Assembly (NCBI GenBank): GCA_963977495.1
Contig: CAXBOT010000005.1
Span: 49,634 to 113,633, forward strand
Direction: 5' to 3'
Source: UBA1672 sp963977495
GTDB lineage: Bacteria; Pseudomonadota; Alphaproteobacteria; Micavibrionales; Micavibrionaceae
DNA length: 64,000 nucleotides
Each line of letters starts with the position of its first letter. Position 1 is the first letter of the stretch. A program made the translations under genes and the position numbers. Below, in pieces: positions 9,334 through 18,756 of this stretch. Below the pieces are notes generated by a model that saw only the letters and a program-made list of their open reading frames with translations, made no database searches and was not told the origin of the DNA.

Positions 9334-10353
9334 CTACTGCGCTTTTCTGATCTTCCGCCATTGCGCGACATTGTTATTGTGCTCATTCAGGGATTTGGCG
9401 AAGGCATGCCCGCCAGAGCCATCGGCGACAAAATACAGATAATCATGGGTTTCGGGGTTTAACGCGGCCTCAATCGAGGCTTGGCCGGGGTTGGCAATCG
9501 GGCCGGGCGGTAATCCTGCGTAAAGATAAGTATTATAAGGGGAATCATAGGCCAGATCTTTTTTCAGCAACCTGCGCCCCAGCGGCCCCTGTCCGTCATT
9601 CTTGTTTTCCCCCAACATCAGCGCGTAAATTACGCTCGGGTCAGTTTGAAGCAGCATCCCTCTGCGCAGACGATTGATAAACACGCCCGCGACGCGTTTG
9701 CGCTCTGATGCAACGGCCGTTTCTTTTTCAATGATTGAGGCCAGCACAAGCGCTTCTTCCTTGGTTTTAAGCGGCAGGTCAGCGGCGCGCTTGGCCCATG
9801 CGGCGTCTAAAACCCGATCCATTGCCTGTTCCATGCGCCCCAAAACGGCGGACGCATCCTCACCCTTTTGATAGCTGTATGTTTCCGGCAGATAACGCCC
9901 CTCCCCCTTCATCGCAAATTTAGTGGCATGATCCAGATCATTTTGCGCCAAAAGCAGCGTTTTAATCTCAAAGTTGGTTAAACCTTCGCGGATGGTTACC
10001 TGACGCTGCACAACTTTGCCCGATTCCAGTAAATCCATAATTTCAAGCATTGAGGCATGCGGCGGAATTTCATACTCACCCGCCTTAAGCATATTGGCCT
10101 GCCCTGTCAAACGCCCATTAAGCTGGAAGATCACACCGTCAAAGCGATCCTCTTGTAAAATGCCCTGCTGGGTTAAAATTTCAGATATAGCGCGAATATT
10201 CGATCCATGCGGGATTTGAATGATCACCGCTTCGTCCAGCGCGCTCTGCTTTTCATAGCGATAAGCACTATAGGCCGCGCCCGTCGCACATAATAATGCC
10301 GCAAGCGTGATACCCAGAATAAAAGTCTTAACAAGAAAGCGGAGAAGCTTCAC
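9334..10353 (-). CDS. mltG: Endolytic murein transglycosylase MltG (YceG-like)
   Basis: A 339-residue inner-membrane enzyme that cuts nascent glycan strands and sets their length. There is an N-terminal membrane anchor at about residues 7-30. A LysM-like/YceG region follows, and then the catalytic segment LVLASIIEKET, whose Glu is the catalytic residue of this family. Further on comes the conserved LPPGPIANPGQASIEAAL motif. It lies 15 bases downstream of fabF on the same strand. acpP-fabF-mltG is the common order in proteobacteria, linking lipid and wall synthesis. Confidence 0.95.
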   Translation of the reverse strand: MKLLRFLVKTFILGITLAALLCATGAAYSAYRYEKQSALDEAVIIQIPHGSNIRAISEILTQQGILQEDRFDGVIFQLNGRLTGQANMLKAGEYEIPPHASMLEIMDLLESGKVVQRQVTIREGLTNFEIKTLLLAQNDLDHATKFAMKGEGRYLPETYSYQKGEDASAVLGRMEQAMDRVLDAAWAKRAADLPLKTKEEALVLASIIEKETAVASERKRVAGVFINRLRRGMLLQTDPSVIYALMLGENKNDGQGPLGRRLLKKDLAYDSPYNTYLYAGLPPGPIANPGQASIEAALNPETHDYLYFVADGSGGHAFAKSLNEHNNNVAQWRKIRKAQ

Positions 10354-10368
10354 AAAACACCCCTTTGA

Positions 10369-11652
10369 TTATGACGCGCGGCTTAAAATCAAAGATGCAT
10401 TCGTGCCACCAAAACCGAAAGAGTTAGACAAAACAGTATTCACCGTTTTTTCCTTCGCTGTTTTCGGCACAAGATCCATGCCCTGACAGTTTTCAGACGG
10501 GTTTTCCAGATTAAGCGTTGGCGGCAAAATGCCTGTTTCGATGGCCTTTGCCGCATAAATGGCCTCGACCGCGCCCGCAGCGCCCAATAAATGGCCAATC
10601 GCCGATTTTGTCGATGACATAGACACACTGTCTAGTGCATTCGTGAATAAACGTTTCACCGCATTAAATTCAATGCCGTCACCAACGGGCGTGGATGTAC
10701 CATGCGCGTTGATATAATCAATGTCTTCGGGGTTCAATTTTGCGCGTTTTAATGCTGCTTGCATGGCGCGGTAGCCACCATTGCCGTCTTCGGCGGGGCT
10801 TGTGATGTGATGGGCATCGCCTGACAGACCATAACCAACCACTTCACCATAGATTGTCGCGCCGCGTGCTTTGGCGTGTTCATATTCTTCCAGAACCACG
10901 ATACCTGCGCCCTCACCGATCACAAAGCCATCGCGCCCCTGATCCCACGGACGGGATGCATCCTCAGGCGCGTCATTATAGCTCGTAGAGAGCGCCCGCG
11001 CTGCGGCGAAGCCTGCCACGCCAAGGCGACAAACCGCGCCCTCTGCGCCGCCTGCAATCATGACATCGGCATCATCCAGCGCAATCAAGCGCGCCGCATC
11101 ACCAATCGCATGCGTACCTGTGGCACACGCAGTAACCACAGAGTGATTCGGCCCTCTGAAGCCATATTTAATCGACACATGCCCTGAGGTCAGATTAATA
11201 AGAGCCGCAGGCACGAAAAACGGAGAAATCCGGCGCGGCCCGCGCTCATTCAAAATAGTCGAGGTTTTATAAATTTCATCCAGCCCGCCAATACCCGAGC
11301 CAATCAAGACACCTGTACGGTTCAGAGATTCTTCGTCAGTGGGCGCCCAGCCTGAGTCTTCGATCGCTTCTTGCGCGGCGGCCATACCATAAGTGATAAA
11401 AACATCAACTTTGCGCTGTTCCTTAGGGTGCATAAACAAATCAGCGTTAAATTCACCGTTCTTAGGATTTTCATCCGTTGTTTTGGGAATAATACCAGCG
11501 ATCTGTGATGTGATATCAGACACATCAAAATCTTCAATCTTGCGGATACCGCTTTTGCCGTTTGTTATGGCGTTCCAGTTATGATCCACACCAAAGCCTA
11601 ATGGTGAAACCATACCCATTCCAGTAATCACAACACGTCTTAATTCACTCAT
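10369..11652 (-). CDS. fabF: Beta-ketoacyl-ACP synthase II
   Basis: Condensing enzyme of type II fatty acid synthesis that extends acyl-ACP with malonyl-ACP. The thiolase fold has the catalytic triad: Cys176 in VVTACATGTH, His in NAHGTSTPVGD and His in KSAIGHLLGAAG. The ATG at 11652 (MSELRRVVITGMG) is chosen because the family starts there and an AGAGG ribosome binding site lies just upstream. The longer in-frame start at 11697 adds 15 atypical residues. Length is 427 residues. It follows acpP with a gap of about 110 bases. Confidence 0.96.
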   Translation of the reverse strand: MSELRRVVITGMGMVSPLGFGVDHNWNAITNGKSGIRKIEDFDVSDITSQIAGIIPKTTDENPKNGEFNADLFMHPKEQRKVDVFITYGMAAAQEAIEDSGWAPTDEESLNRTGVLIGSGIGGLDEIYKTSTILNERGPRRISPFFVPAALINLTSGHVSIKYGFRGPNHSVVTACATGTHAIGDAARLIALDDADVMIAGGAEGAVCRLGVAGFAAARALSTSYNDAPEDASRPWDQGRDGFVIGEGAGIVVLEEYEHAKARGATIYGEVVGYGLSGDAHHITSPAEDGNGGYRAMQAALKRAKLNPEDIDYINAHGTSTPVGDGIEFNAVKRLFTNALDSVSMSSTKSAIGHLLGAAGAVEAIYAAKAIETGILPPTLNLENPSENCQGMDLVPKTAKEKTVNTVLSNSFGFGGTNASLILSRAS

Positions 11653-11761
11653 TCTTGGATATCCTCTTGATTTAAAACAATCCCTTAAAAGCATCACAGC
11701 CCGCTGTGCGGGCTGAAATTTGTTTTAAGATGAACAATAAGGCAACATCGAATCGCCTTGA

Positions 11762-12001
11762 TTATTCGCCTGAATTTTCTTTGATGAACGTTACAGCATC
11801 ACCAACAGTCTGGATGTCTTTTGCCGCATCATCTGGAATTTCAATACTGAATTCCTCTTCAAACGCCATAACCAATTCAACTGTATCCAGAGAGTCCGCA
11901 CCAAGATCATCGATGAAGCTAGCACCTTCGGCAACTTTGTCTTCTTCCACACCCAAATGCTCAACAACGATCTTCTTAACGCGATCAGCAATATCACTCA
12001 T
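11762..12001 (-). CDS. acpP: Acyl carrier protein
   Basis: A 79-residue acidic four-helix carrier of fatty acyl chains. The phosphopantetheine attachment site is Ser37 in GADSLDTVELVMAFEEEF. The start is preceded by AAGGA. It is the first gene of the acpP-fabF-mltG run. The protein is normally very abundant, so the leader upstream (12002-12397) should hold a strong minus-strand promoter. Confidence 0.97.
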   Translation of the reverse strand: MSDIADRVKKIVVEHLGVEEDKVAEGASFIDDLGADSLDTVELVMAFEEEFSIEIPDDAAKDIQTVGDAVTFIKENSGE

Positions 12002-12397
12002 ATCAATTCCTTACCTTAATTTAAAACTTGTCTTTTTCTTATATAGAACGAAAATGCATATTACTAGCCCCTTCAATCTTCCGCAACGATTTACCATAGC
12101 GGTCATCAAAGATAAAGCGGTTTTTTAGCTGTATATGGACGTAGCTCTGTGGATAAAGCAGATCGGCAGCCTGTTCTTTTCGATCCTCTCCCATAGCGAA
12201 ACAAAAATAAGCACATCGATCAAAACGTCTTCGGTTTTAAGATTTTATTAAAACTTGTCCTAGATCATGCCGGCCATCAAACATAAAAAAGGCATGAAAA
12301 TACTTAGAATATTCATAAAATTTTAAATAAATACGGCGTATTATCAGCACATATTAAGAATTTTATTATTTAAAACATATACTTAAGAGTAATTTTA
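12002..12397. other. 396-bp divergent intergenic region between acpP and the RTX gene
   Basis: No credible coding frame was seen. The region is AT-rich towards the RTX side and must hold the divergent promoters of acpP and the RTX-type gene. It contains one perfect DnaA-box-like nonamer (TGTGGATAA, 12148-12156) and a weak inverted repeat CATGCC (12266-12271) / GGCATG (12291-12296). No cluster of DnaA boxes was found, so it is not called as an origin. Confidence 0.5.
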
Positions 12398-14173
12398 ATG
12401 GGAAAACACTATACTAAAGGTTATATAGAAAATGTCACCGGCATGACTTTTGAAGAGTTCGTGAAGCTCATACAATTGCATGCAGGCGAACAAAGCATTG
12501 ATATGAGCCTTATCAATAACGGTCTGGTGTCAGACGATGCCATTCACTGGGCGCTCAATCAAGACACGCTTTCCGATGCGCAAAACCAAGATTTACTCGC
12601 TCTGGTCGCTACAGAACTCGAAGAAGAGCAAGAGCCCGCAGCAGGTGAAGACGATGTTACAGCGCCAAAAGCGCAAGATGATGGTGTTCTCGATGTTCTT
12701 AACAACACCCATGAAGATAACAGCACCGCGCCGATACAACAAACAGCGACGATGCAAGACGCGCCTGCAAATAATGTACATCATAATAGTAACACCCCTA
12801 ATTTAGACTTAGGGCGCGCCGGTTTTGAAAATACAATGGTGGACAGCCACACCCTCAAAGAGAATTTCAGCACCACCCTAACATCCAACGCCTTAGACGC
12901 GACAAACATCACCTATAATGCGCATTCTTTCACTGCGCCAAAAATCAGCCATATCATCACAGCGCCCGATGTCATCGAAGACATAAACACTGCACCAAAC
13001 GCGCGCTATGATATTTTCTTTGGTCGGACCAACACAGATATTTCCGGCAACCTGATAACAGATAACGGATATGGCGCAGATTCGGACAGTGACAGCGCAA
13101 TCTTGTCCGCCGTTGCCGGTACATTTGCAACAGATAATGGCGGCACATTAACCCTCGCCGATAATGGTGATTTCACTTATAGCCCTAGCGCGGGCGCTTC
13201 GGGTGTTGATACATTCACATATAGTATTCAAGATGGACAAGGCGCAATCGACACCGCGGAAACAACCTTTGTACTCAGTGCGCGTGACACATTGACTACT
13301 ATTGATTTTTCTACCGCGACCGTAACAGGATATGGCGGAAGCCAAAATAGCAGCAATTTGCACACCATCCAAGATGGCGGCGATACCATCAACATTCAAA
13401 ATAACACATGGAAAGACGTGTCCCTATCCCACACAATCACGGCGGACACGGTTTTATCATTTGACTTTATGTCGACCGCGCGCGGTGAAATTCACGCTAT
13501 CGGCTTTGATACAAATGAATCCATCGCCCCTGCGCTCTCCTTCAAGCTTTATGGCACGCAAAACTGGGGTATTACAGATTTCAATAACTATGCCGGACAT
13601 GAAGGACAATGGGTGCATTACGAAATCAATGTTGGTGATTATTACACAGGCAATTACAACAAGATCTTTTTCGTTAATGACGATGACGCTAACCTGCATT
13701 CCAACAGTATTTTCAGCAATATCTCCATTTTTGAACAAGGCACAGCGGCCTCTGAAACAGTGACGGGCACTTCCGCATCACAATCACTCTACGGCAATGG
13801 CGGCGATGATGTGATTTATGGCCTTGATGGCGATGACGTCTTGTATGGCGGCTCGGGTATAGACTTTCTCTATGGCGGAAACGGCGCAGACACCTTTGTT
13901 TTCGATGATATAACTGATATCGATCACGTTCAGGATTTCAGCATTGCCGAAGGTGATGCGCTGGATATTTCCAGTCTCTTAAGCGGTTATGATCCTTTAA
14001 CAGATGCGATCAATGACTTCGTGCACATCACAAGTGACGGTCAGGACACATTCCTCGCGGTGGATAGCAATGGCGGCGGTGATAGCTTCGTTGACGTGGC
14101 AATCCTACACGGAATCACAGGGCTGGATAGTGTTGATGATTTACAAACCGCGGGTAATCTAGTCGCTGTTTAA
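12398..14173 (+). CDS. RTX-type calcium-binding protein with a cadherin-like domain
   Basis: A 591-residue protein without a Sec signal peptide. Residues 1-90 are a unique helical domain (MTFEEFVKLIQLHAGEQ). An Asp/Thr/Asn-rich linker leads to a cadherin/Ig-like repeat at about 208-300 with the pattern NGDFTYSPSAGASGVDTFTY. A beta-sandwich-like domain follows at about 305-455. Glycine-aspartate nonapeptides (GGDDVIYGLDGDDVLYGG and more, about 465-500) bind calcium in RTX proteins. The C-terminal end (TAGNLVAV) resembles type I secretion signals, so export by a type I system is inferred. No such transporter lies nearby. Its stop overlaps that of the convergent glnD. Confidence 0.82.
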   Translation: MGKHYTKGYIENVTGMTFEEFVKLIQLHAGEQSIDMSLINNGLVSDDAIHWALNQDTLSDAQNQDLLALVATELEEEQEPAAGEDDVTAPKAQDDGVLDVLNNTHEDNSTAPIQQTATMQDAPANNVHHNSNTPNLDLGRAGFENTMVDSHTLKENFSTTLTSNALDATNITYNAHSFTAPKISHIITAPDVIEDINTAPNARYDIFFGRTNTDISGNLITDNGYGADSDSDSAILSAVAGTFATDNGGTLTLADNGDFTYSPSAGASGVDTFTYSIQDGQGAIDTAETTFVLSARDTLTTIDFSTATVTGYGGSQNSSNLHTIQDGGDTINIQNNTWKDVSLSHTITADTVLSFDFMSTARGEIHAIGFDTNESIAPALSFKLYGTQNWGITDFNNYAGHEGQWVHYEINVGDYYTGNYNKIFFVNDDDANLHSNSIFSNISIFEQGTAASETVTGTSASQSLYGNGGDDVIYGLDGDDVLYGGSGIDFLYGGNGADTFVFDDITDIDHVQDFSIAEGDALDISSLLSGYDPLTDAINDFVHITSDGQDTFLAVDSNGGGDSFVDVAILHGITGLDSVDDLQTAGNLVAV

Positions 14174-16683
14174 GTGACCTGAGGCGCTTCGACCTCTTCA
14201 CCAATTTGCTCCATTAAGGCTTCGCGTAACGCGCTTTGCATCACAGGGGAAATCTGCATGCCCTCACGCGTATGAACCTGAAACACGTTTACTGCGCGGT
14301 GGCCTTGGGTTGTGATGGAGGCATGCTCTAACCCGACCTCCATATCATTAAAAACCGAAGTCAAAGCATGAAGCAAATGCGGGCGATCACGCGCCGTAAT
14401 TTTGACCGTTGTATTTGTATCGGACAGGGCATTTGAAAATTCTATTTCAGGCTGAACGGAAAAAACCATATTTTTCGCATTTTTCGCCGCGCTGCGTTTT
14501 GCCGATACAGGGTCAAGCTCTATGCGTTCATCTTTGATCACCGAATCCGTGATGGCTTGGCGTAATTTTGCGGCTTGGTCTTCACTGTGCATACCGCCGC
14601 TACTGTTTTGAATAACGAATGTGTTCGCCGCTTGCCCTTTGCCATCGGGTATCGTGCTGACCCGTGCATTTAAAACACCCGCCGAAGACAGCTCCAACGC
14701 CGCCATAATATTTTCAACCAAATAAGGTTTGTTTTCCGCAACCACCGTAAGGATATCGGCCTTCACATTCTGATTGGGCACAATACTGACATAGGGCACA
14801 CCCTCTTCATAATCCGCGGGCAATTCAAAGGCGCGGCGATTATATTGCTCGGTTAGGCCGCTCATCATTTTTTGGGCTTTTTCATAAACTGATTCCGCGC
14901 GATAAGAGGCATGCGGCGATAAACGCCCCGGCCCCAAAGCCAGCGTATCCGCCATCGTCATAACCCTTAGCAAATCCAAATGCTTACTGTCCGGTATTTT
15001 AGATACAAAATTTTGAATCGTTTCACCGTCTTCAATATCCTGATATCGAGCGGTATGCTTCAAGAGCAAATGATTTTCCGCAAGCCATGCCGACATTTTT
15101 AGAGCGTCGCCCTCAAGACCAAGCCGCGCACCGACTTTTTGCACCAAATTACGGTTATAGCTTTTCATATCTTCGGGCTGCTCGGCCTCGCCCTTATACA
15201 CGTCATGTAATAAAAGCGCCACGGATAAGATCTCTCTGTCCTCGGGGGTTAAATCCTGCGCGATTTGACTGGCAGCAGGTGCATAGCCCGCATAATCTTG
15301 ACTGGCCAAAGCCGTCAAATTACCAATGCCCACCAAGGTATGATCGTCCACCGTATAGGCGTGATATGGGTCAAACAGGACAAGCGCGCGAGTCTTTTCC
15401 AATTCAGGAATAAAGCGCGGCAAAACATCCAGCATATTCATACGGCGCAGCGTGTGCTCCGCATCTTTATGCGAGAGAATATCCAGCATAACCCGATTGG
15501 CTTGCGGGTCATTAATAAAATCATCTGTAAATAACGCGCCGCTTTTACGGATTTTTTGCATAGCGGTATGGTGCAGCCCATGGCCGGTTTCAACATGTTC
15601 CTTAAACAGTTTCATAATCCTCATCGGGTCGTCGACCTGATCGGATCTGAATTTAATCTGCTCACCCCGCGTTGTGCCGGGGGGTTTTACGCCCAGTTGC
15701 TCCGCCACATCCGAACACACCATTTTGGCGTAATGGGACACTTCGCGCGTCGCGCTGAAATAATCACGCATAAACGCGCCGACATCGTCATAGCCCATAC
15801 GCGCCGCTAAGGCCGGTTGCTCGTGCGAATATAAATTGTCATCTTCTTTATTCACCAAATCATGCAAATGACACCGCACAGCCAATAAGAAATTATACGC
15901 ATCCTCGGCTGATTGTTCATCTTCACCGGTGATAATGCCACGTTCTGCCAGATCACACCCGCCAACGCCGCATTGCTCTTCCGATACCCAGCGCGCCGTT
16001 TGAAATCCGCGCAAACCGCCATATCCATTTTTAACATTCGGCTCAATCACCGTAAAACGGCCCATCGACGTCACGCCGCCCTCTGCGGGGGCATGGTCTT
16101 CCTTCGCCTGATTGCTCAAACGCTTGTCATATTCTTCAAACTTCGCCGTGATAAAGTCTTTGCGATGTTCCTCACCAATTTGCGCCAAACGATCATTCAT
16201 GCGCACATATAAATCATCGCTGCCCCATGCTTTGCGGCGATCAAGCATTTGCGTCCATGTTTCCTGATCGGCGATCACATCCTCTGCGCAATGCTCTGTG
16301 CCGCGCAACACAACCGATGAAATATCAAAGCCCGCATCCATCAAACTGTAATAAAATCCGCTAAATTTTTCTGCAAAATCGGCATGCTCATCGGGGATTT
16401 TTTTACCGTCATAGAGGGCGTCATCCACCAAAAGAAACAGGTCAAGGTCAGAATAAGGCGCGATTTCCTGCCGCCCGTTTGCGCCCGTAAAAACAAGGGT
16501 CGCCTTGTCCTTAAAGTCGCCCAAATGCTCCTCGGCAAGTTGCTCGATATTATGATCAACCAGAGCACTCAGACTTAAAACCAGATCTTTGGCCTCAATT
16601 TCGCCATCACGAAAATGGCCGAGAATTTCTTCCTTATCCGCCTTCATATGCTGTTTCAATGCTATGGGATTTATCGCCATCAC
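14170..16683 (-). CDS. glnD: [Protein-PII] uridylyltransferase/uridylyl-removing enzyme
   Basis: A bifunctional nitrogen sensor that uridylylates PII proteins at low glutamine and reverses this at high glutamine. The nucleotidyltransferase motif is seen near residue 70 (GANGRQEIAPYSDLDLFLL). An HD phosphohydrolase motif LLHDVYKG appears around residue 490. Two ACT domains for glutamine sensing lie at the C-terminus (KITARDRPHLLHALTSVF in the second). At 837 residues it is somewhat shorter than most alphaproteobacterial GlnD proteins (about 900). The final TAA shares a TTAA with the stop of the RTX gene, so the two converge with no spacer. Confidence 0.93.
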   Translation of the reverse strand: MMAINPIALKQHMKADKEEILGHFRDGEIEAKDLVLSLSALVDHNIEQLAEEHLGDFKDKATLVFTGANGRQEIAPYSDLDLFLLVDDALYDGKKIPDEHADFAEKFSGFYYSLMDAGFDISSVVLRGTEHCAEDVIADQETWTQMLDRRKAWGSDDLYVRMNDRLAQIGEEHRKDFITAKFEEYDKRLSNQAKEDHAPAEGGVTSMGRFTVIEPNVKNGYGGLRGFQTARWVSEEQCGVGGCDLAERGIITGEDEQSAEDAYNFLLAVRCHLHDLVNKEDDNLYSHEQPALAARMGYDDVGAFMRDYFSATREVSHYAKMVCSDVAEQLGVKPPGTTRGEQIKFRSDQVDDPMRIMKLFKEHVETGHGLHHTAMQKIRKSGALFTDDFINDPQANRVMLDILSHKDAEHTLRRMNMLDVLPRFIPELEKTRALVLFDPYHAYTVDDHTLVGIGNLTALASQDYAGYAPAASQIAQDLTPEDREILSVALLLHDVYKGEAEQPEDMKSYNRNLVQKVGARLGLEGDALKMSAWLAENHLLLKHTARYQDIEDGETIQNFVSKIPDSKHLDLLRVMTMADTLALGPGRLSPHASYRAESVYEKAQKMMSGLTEQYNRRAFELPADYEEGVPYVSIVPNQNVKADILTVVAENKPYLVENIMAALELSSAGVLNARVSTIPDGKGQAANTFVIQNSSGGMHSEDQAAKLRQAITDSVIKDERIELDPVSAKRSAAKNAKNMVFSVQPEIEFSNALSDTNTTVKITARDRPHLLHALTSVFNDMEVGLEHASITTQGHRAVNVFQVHTREGMQISPVMQSALREALMEQIGEEVEAPQVT

Positions 16684-16803
16684 CGCCCCTTTTCTTGTAG
16701 TTTTACAGCGTTATATCCAAAAACTCAAGTTTCACGACGCTGCCGCATCGCGTTTTTTAAATTCTTGTTACACCGCCGTCTTTGCCATGGTAACAATCAC
16801 TGC

Positions 16804-17646
16804 ATGAAACAAGAATTCCACATTCTGATTGATGCACAAACACCCACCGAGGATAAGGTGGCGAGCATCATGGCGCAGCATACCAACCTGTCCAAGCAGG
16901 CGATCAAGCAGGCCATGAAAAAAGGCACGCTGTGGATTGAGGATGATAAAGGCGTGCGCCGCCTGCGCCGCGCCGACACAATCCCGCCGCGCGGCAGTAC
17001 GCTGCACCTCTATTATGATACAGATATTCTGGATACCACCCCACCGCAACCCACCCTGATTGCCGATGAGCACGGCTATAGCATCTGGTGCAAACCCGCA
17101 GGGATGTTGTCCCAAGGGTCGAAATGGGGTGATCATTGCACGATCAATCGGTGGATTGAATCCAACACGCCCTTTGACACCAAACCGGAAAGAAATTGCT
17201 TTGTTGTGCACCGCCTTGATCGCGCCGCGTGCGGTCTGATGATCATCGCGCATAAGAAAAGCATCGCCGCGCAGCTCTCCGCTCTTTTTGAAAAACGCGA
17301 CATTACAAAGCGTTACCGCGTCATTGTCGAGGGCGCCTTTCCGCAAGAAGAACAAATCATCGAAAGCGATATTGAGGGCAAAAAAGCCTATTCCGCGGCC
17401 AAACGCATTGCCTTTTGTCCGCGCCAGAACCGCTCTTTACTGGATGTTGACATCAAAACAGGACGCAAACACCAGATCCGCATTCATTTGAGCCGCTTAG
17501 GGTACCCCGTTGCGGGCGATCGTCTGCATGGTATCGCCGACCAAGAAGATTTACAGCTCTGCGCTTTTTCCCTGCATTTTATATGCCCGATCACAAGCCA
17601 AGACAAACAATACGAGCTGCCCGCAGAACGCGCTTTGGCGTTGTAA
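16804..17646 (+). CDS. RluA-family 23S rRNA/tRNA pseudouridine synthase
   Basis: The catalytic aspartate lies in the motif HRLDRAACGL (family HRLDxxTSG, here with Ala-Cys in place of Thr-Ser). It is preceded by the PxGML-like segment KPAGMLSQG and followed by KRYRVIVEG and TGRKHQIRIHLSRLGYPVAGD. I start at ATG 16804 (MKQEFHILID), because the 63 extra residues possible upstream are basic and unlike the family. The resulting 280 residues fit RluA/RluC-type enzymes. An S4-like N-terminal domain is short or missing. It is divergent from glnD. Which uridine it modifies cannot be told. Confidence 0.88.
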   Translation: MKQEFHILIDAQTPTEDKVASIMAQHTNLSKQAIKQAMKKGTLWIEDDKGVRRLRRADTIPPRGSTLHLYYDTDILDTTPPQPTLIADEHGYSIWCKPAGMLSQGSKWGDHCTINRWIESNTPFDTKPERNCFVVHRLDRAACGLMIIAHKKSIAAQLSALFEKRDITKRYRVIVEGAFPQEEQIIESDIEGKKAYSAAKRIAFCPRQNRSLLDVDIKTGRKHQIRIHLSRLGYPVAGDRLHGIADQEDLQLCAFSLHFICPITSQDKQYELPAERALAL

Positions 17647-17709
17647 AATCAGATGAAAATCCTGCTCTATATCAACGTCACTTAAATGATCGAACGAATA
17701 CCGCGCCAA

Positions 17710-17751
17710 CCAATTTCTAATTGAAAGACGCGGAGCGTCACGTTAAATTGG
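17710..17751. other. Compound hairpin in intergenic region
   Basis: CCAATTT (17710-17716) can pair with AAATTGG (17745-17751). Inside lies a second stem, GACGC (17727-17731) with GCGTC (17735-17739), closing a three-base loop. No T-run follows directly, so it is not a simple terminator. Confidence 0.4.
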
Positions 17752-17830
17752 ACATCAACATGATTTGAAGGCTACAATAGTAGCCGTAATTAAAATAAAC
17801 CTGTTCGCATAAAACAGTAAGGTAGATGTC

Positions 17831-18538
17831 GTGGGTGACAATATTCATTTAAAAAATATCCATAACAATGAAGAGATGGTCATTGAAATAGACCCATCTC
17901 AGCCGAGCGGTTATGCGGCCAAATTGTTCGCACCCCCCGATTCCACAGAGGCCGGTACACCCTTTCAAGATTTGGGCGACCAATTCGATCAATTCACCAG
18001 AGACTGGCGTAAAGACGAACCTGTGCCGGCAACGCATAAACATGGCAATACAACATTCGACTTAGACTATGATAATGATGGCGACGGCGATATGGACGTC
18101 AGATTGGTCGATAATTTATTTACAATCAAAGACGTCATGAATGCCGAATTAGCATCAGAAGGCAAACCCCTTCTAGAGCGCTTTGATGTTATCTCAGGCT
18201 ATCGTCATCCTGATACAGCAAAGCTTTTAAACAGCACAGTCAGCATATCTCAACATAATCTTGGAAAAGCGCTGGATATACGGCCTATTGATACAAACGG
18301 AGATATTATTCCGACGCGTGATGTAACACAATTAATATGGCAAGACATCTCTGGAATCAGTGGGCTTGGCAATTATGATGTTGATATCAATACACATGTT
18401 GACGTTCGCGCCCTTGACGCCGAAAGAAATAACCCTGCCTTCTGGGATGATGACGGGAACGGAAAAATAGGATCAAATTCCGGCGGCCCTGACTGGTCAC
18501 CCTCCGGCAGCCCCGCGCCAAGATCCCCCGGCGGATAA
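17831..18538 (+). CDS. M15-type (D-Ala-D-Ala carboxypeptidase-like) peptidase domain protein
   Basis: A 235-residue protein from a GTG start (MGDNIHLKNI) with AAGG about 8 bases upstream. The middle and C-terminal half shows the metal-site pattern of M15/DUF882-type peptidases: SGYRHPDTAKLL, then SQHNLGKALDIRPID with H and D as ligands, and a final THVDVR supplying the last His. The first 80 residues are Asp-rich (DYDNDGDGDMDVR, calcium-loop-like) and unassigned. The C-terminus is Pro/Ser/Gly-rich. No signal peptide is seen, which is odd for a wall enzyme; delivery might be non-Sec. It stands alone upstream of the ars operon. Confidence 0.65.
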   Translation: MGDNIHLKNIHNNEEMVIEIDPSQPSGYAAKLFAPPDSTEAGTPFQDLGDQFDQFTRDWRKDEPVPATHKHGNTTFDLDYDNDGDGDMDVRLVDNLFTIKDVMNAELASEGKPLLERFDVISGYRHPDTAKLLNSTVSISQHNLGKALDIRPIDTNGDIIPTRDVTQLIWQDISGISGLGNYDVDINTHVDVRALDAERNNPAFWDDDGNGKIGSNSGGPDWSPSGSPAPRSPGG

Positions 18539-18653
18539 GATAAGCTAACATTTTCGACATAACACTTACAACGGCGCTCCGGTGGCTCTTCTTTGCTTCT
18601 AAACACTTCCCTTTCCAAGCGCGCGTTCCGTCTTGACTCAAAATACAGATATA

Positions 18654-18705
18654 ATATGTCGAGAACTGTTGACATGTTAAAATATGTCCACTAATATCGA
18701 CATAT
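18654..18705. promoter_or_regulatory. Putative operator with four ATGTC/GACAT half-sites upstream of arsC
   Basis: ATATGTCGA (18654-18662) and TCGACATAT (18697-18705) form a perfect 9-base inverted repeat. Between them, GACAT (18671-18675) and ATGTC (18684-18688) form a second nested one. The block ends 51 bases before the arsC start, as expected for a regulator-bound promoter. Confidence 0.55.
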
Positions 18706-18756
18706 AGATATACAAGAAGAAATTATTTCTTCGCGCAAGGAAGGGCATTGCTTACC

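Noticed and set aside
12148..12156. Perfect DnaA-box nonamer (TGTGGATAA) in the acpP/RTX gap
   Set aside because: It is a single box without a cluster and without hemE, dnaA or parA nearby, so it does not support a replication origin.
16768..17355. Minus-strand 195-codon frame inside the pseudouridine synthase gene
   Set aside because: The plus strand encodes a clear RluA-type enzyme, so this is a shadow.
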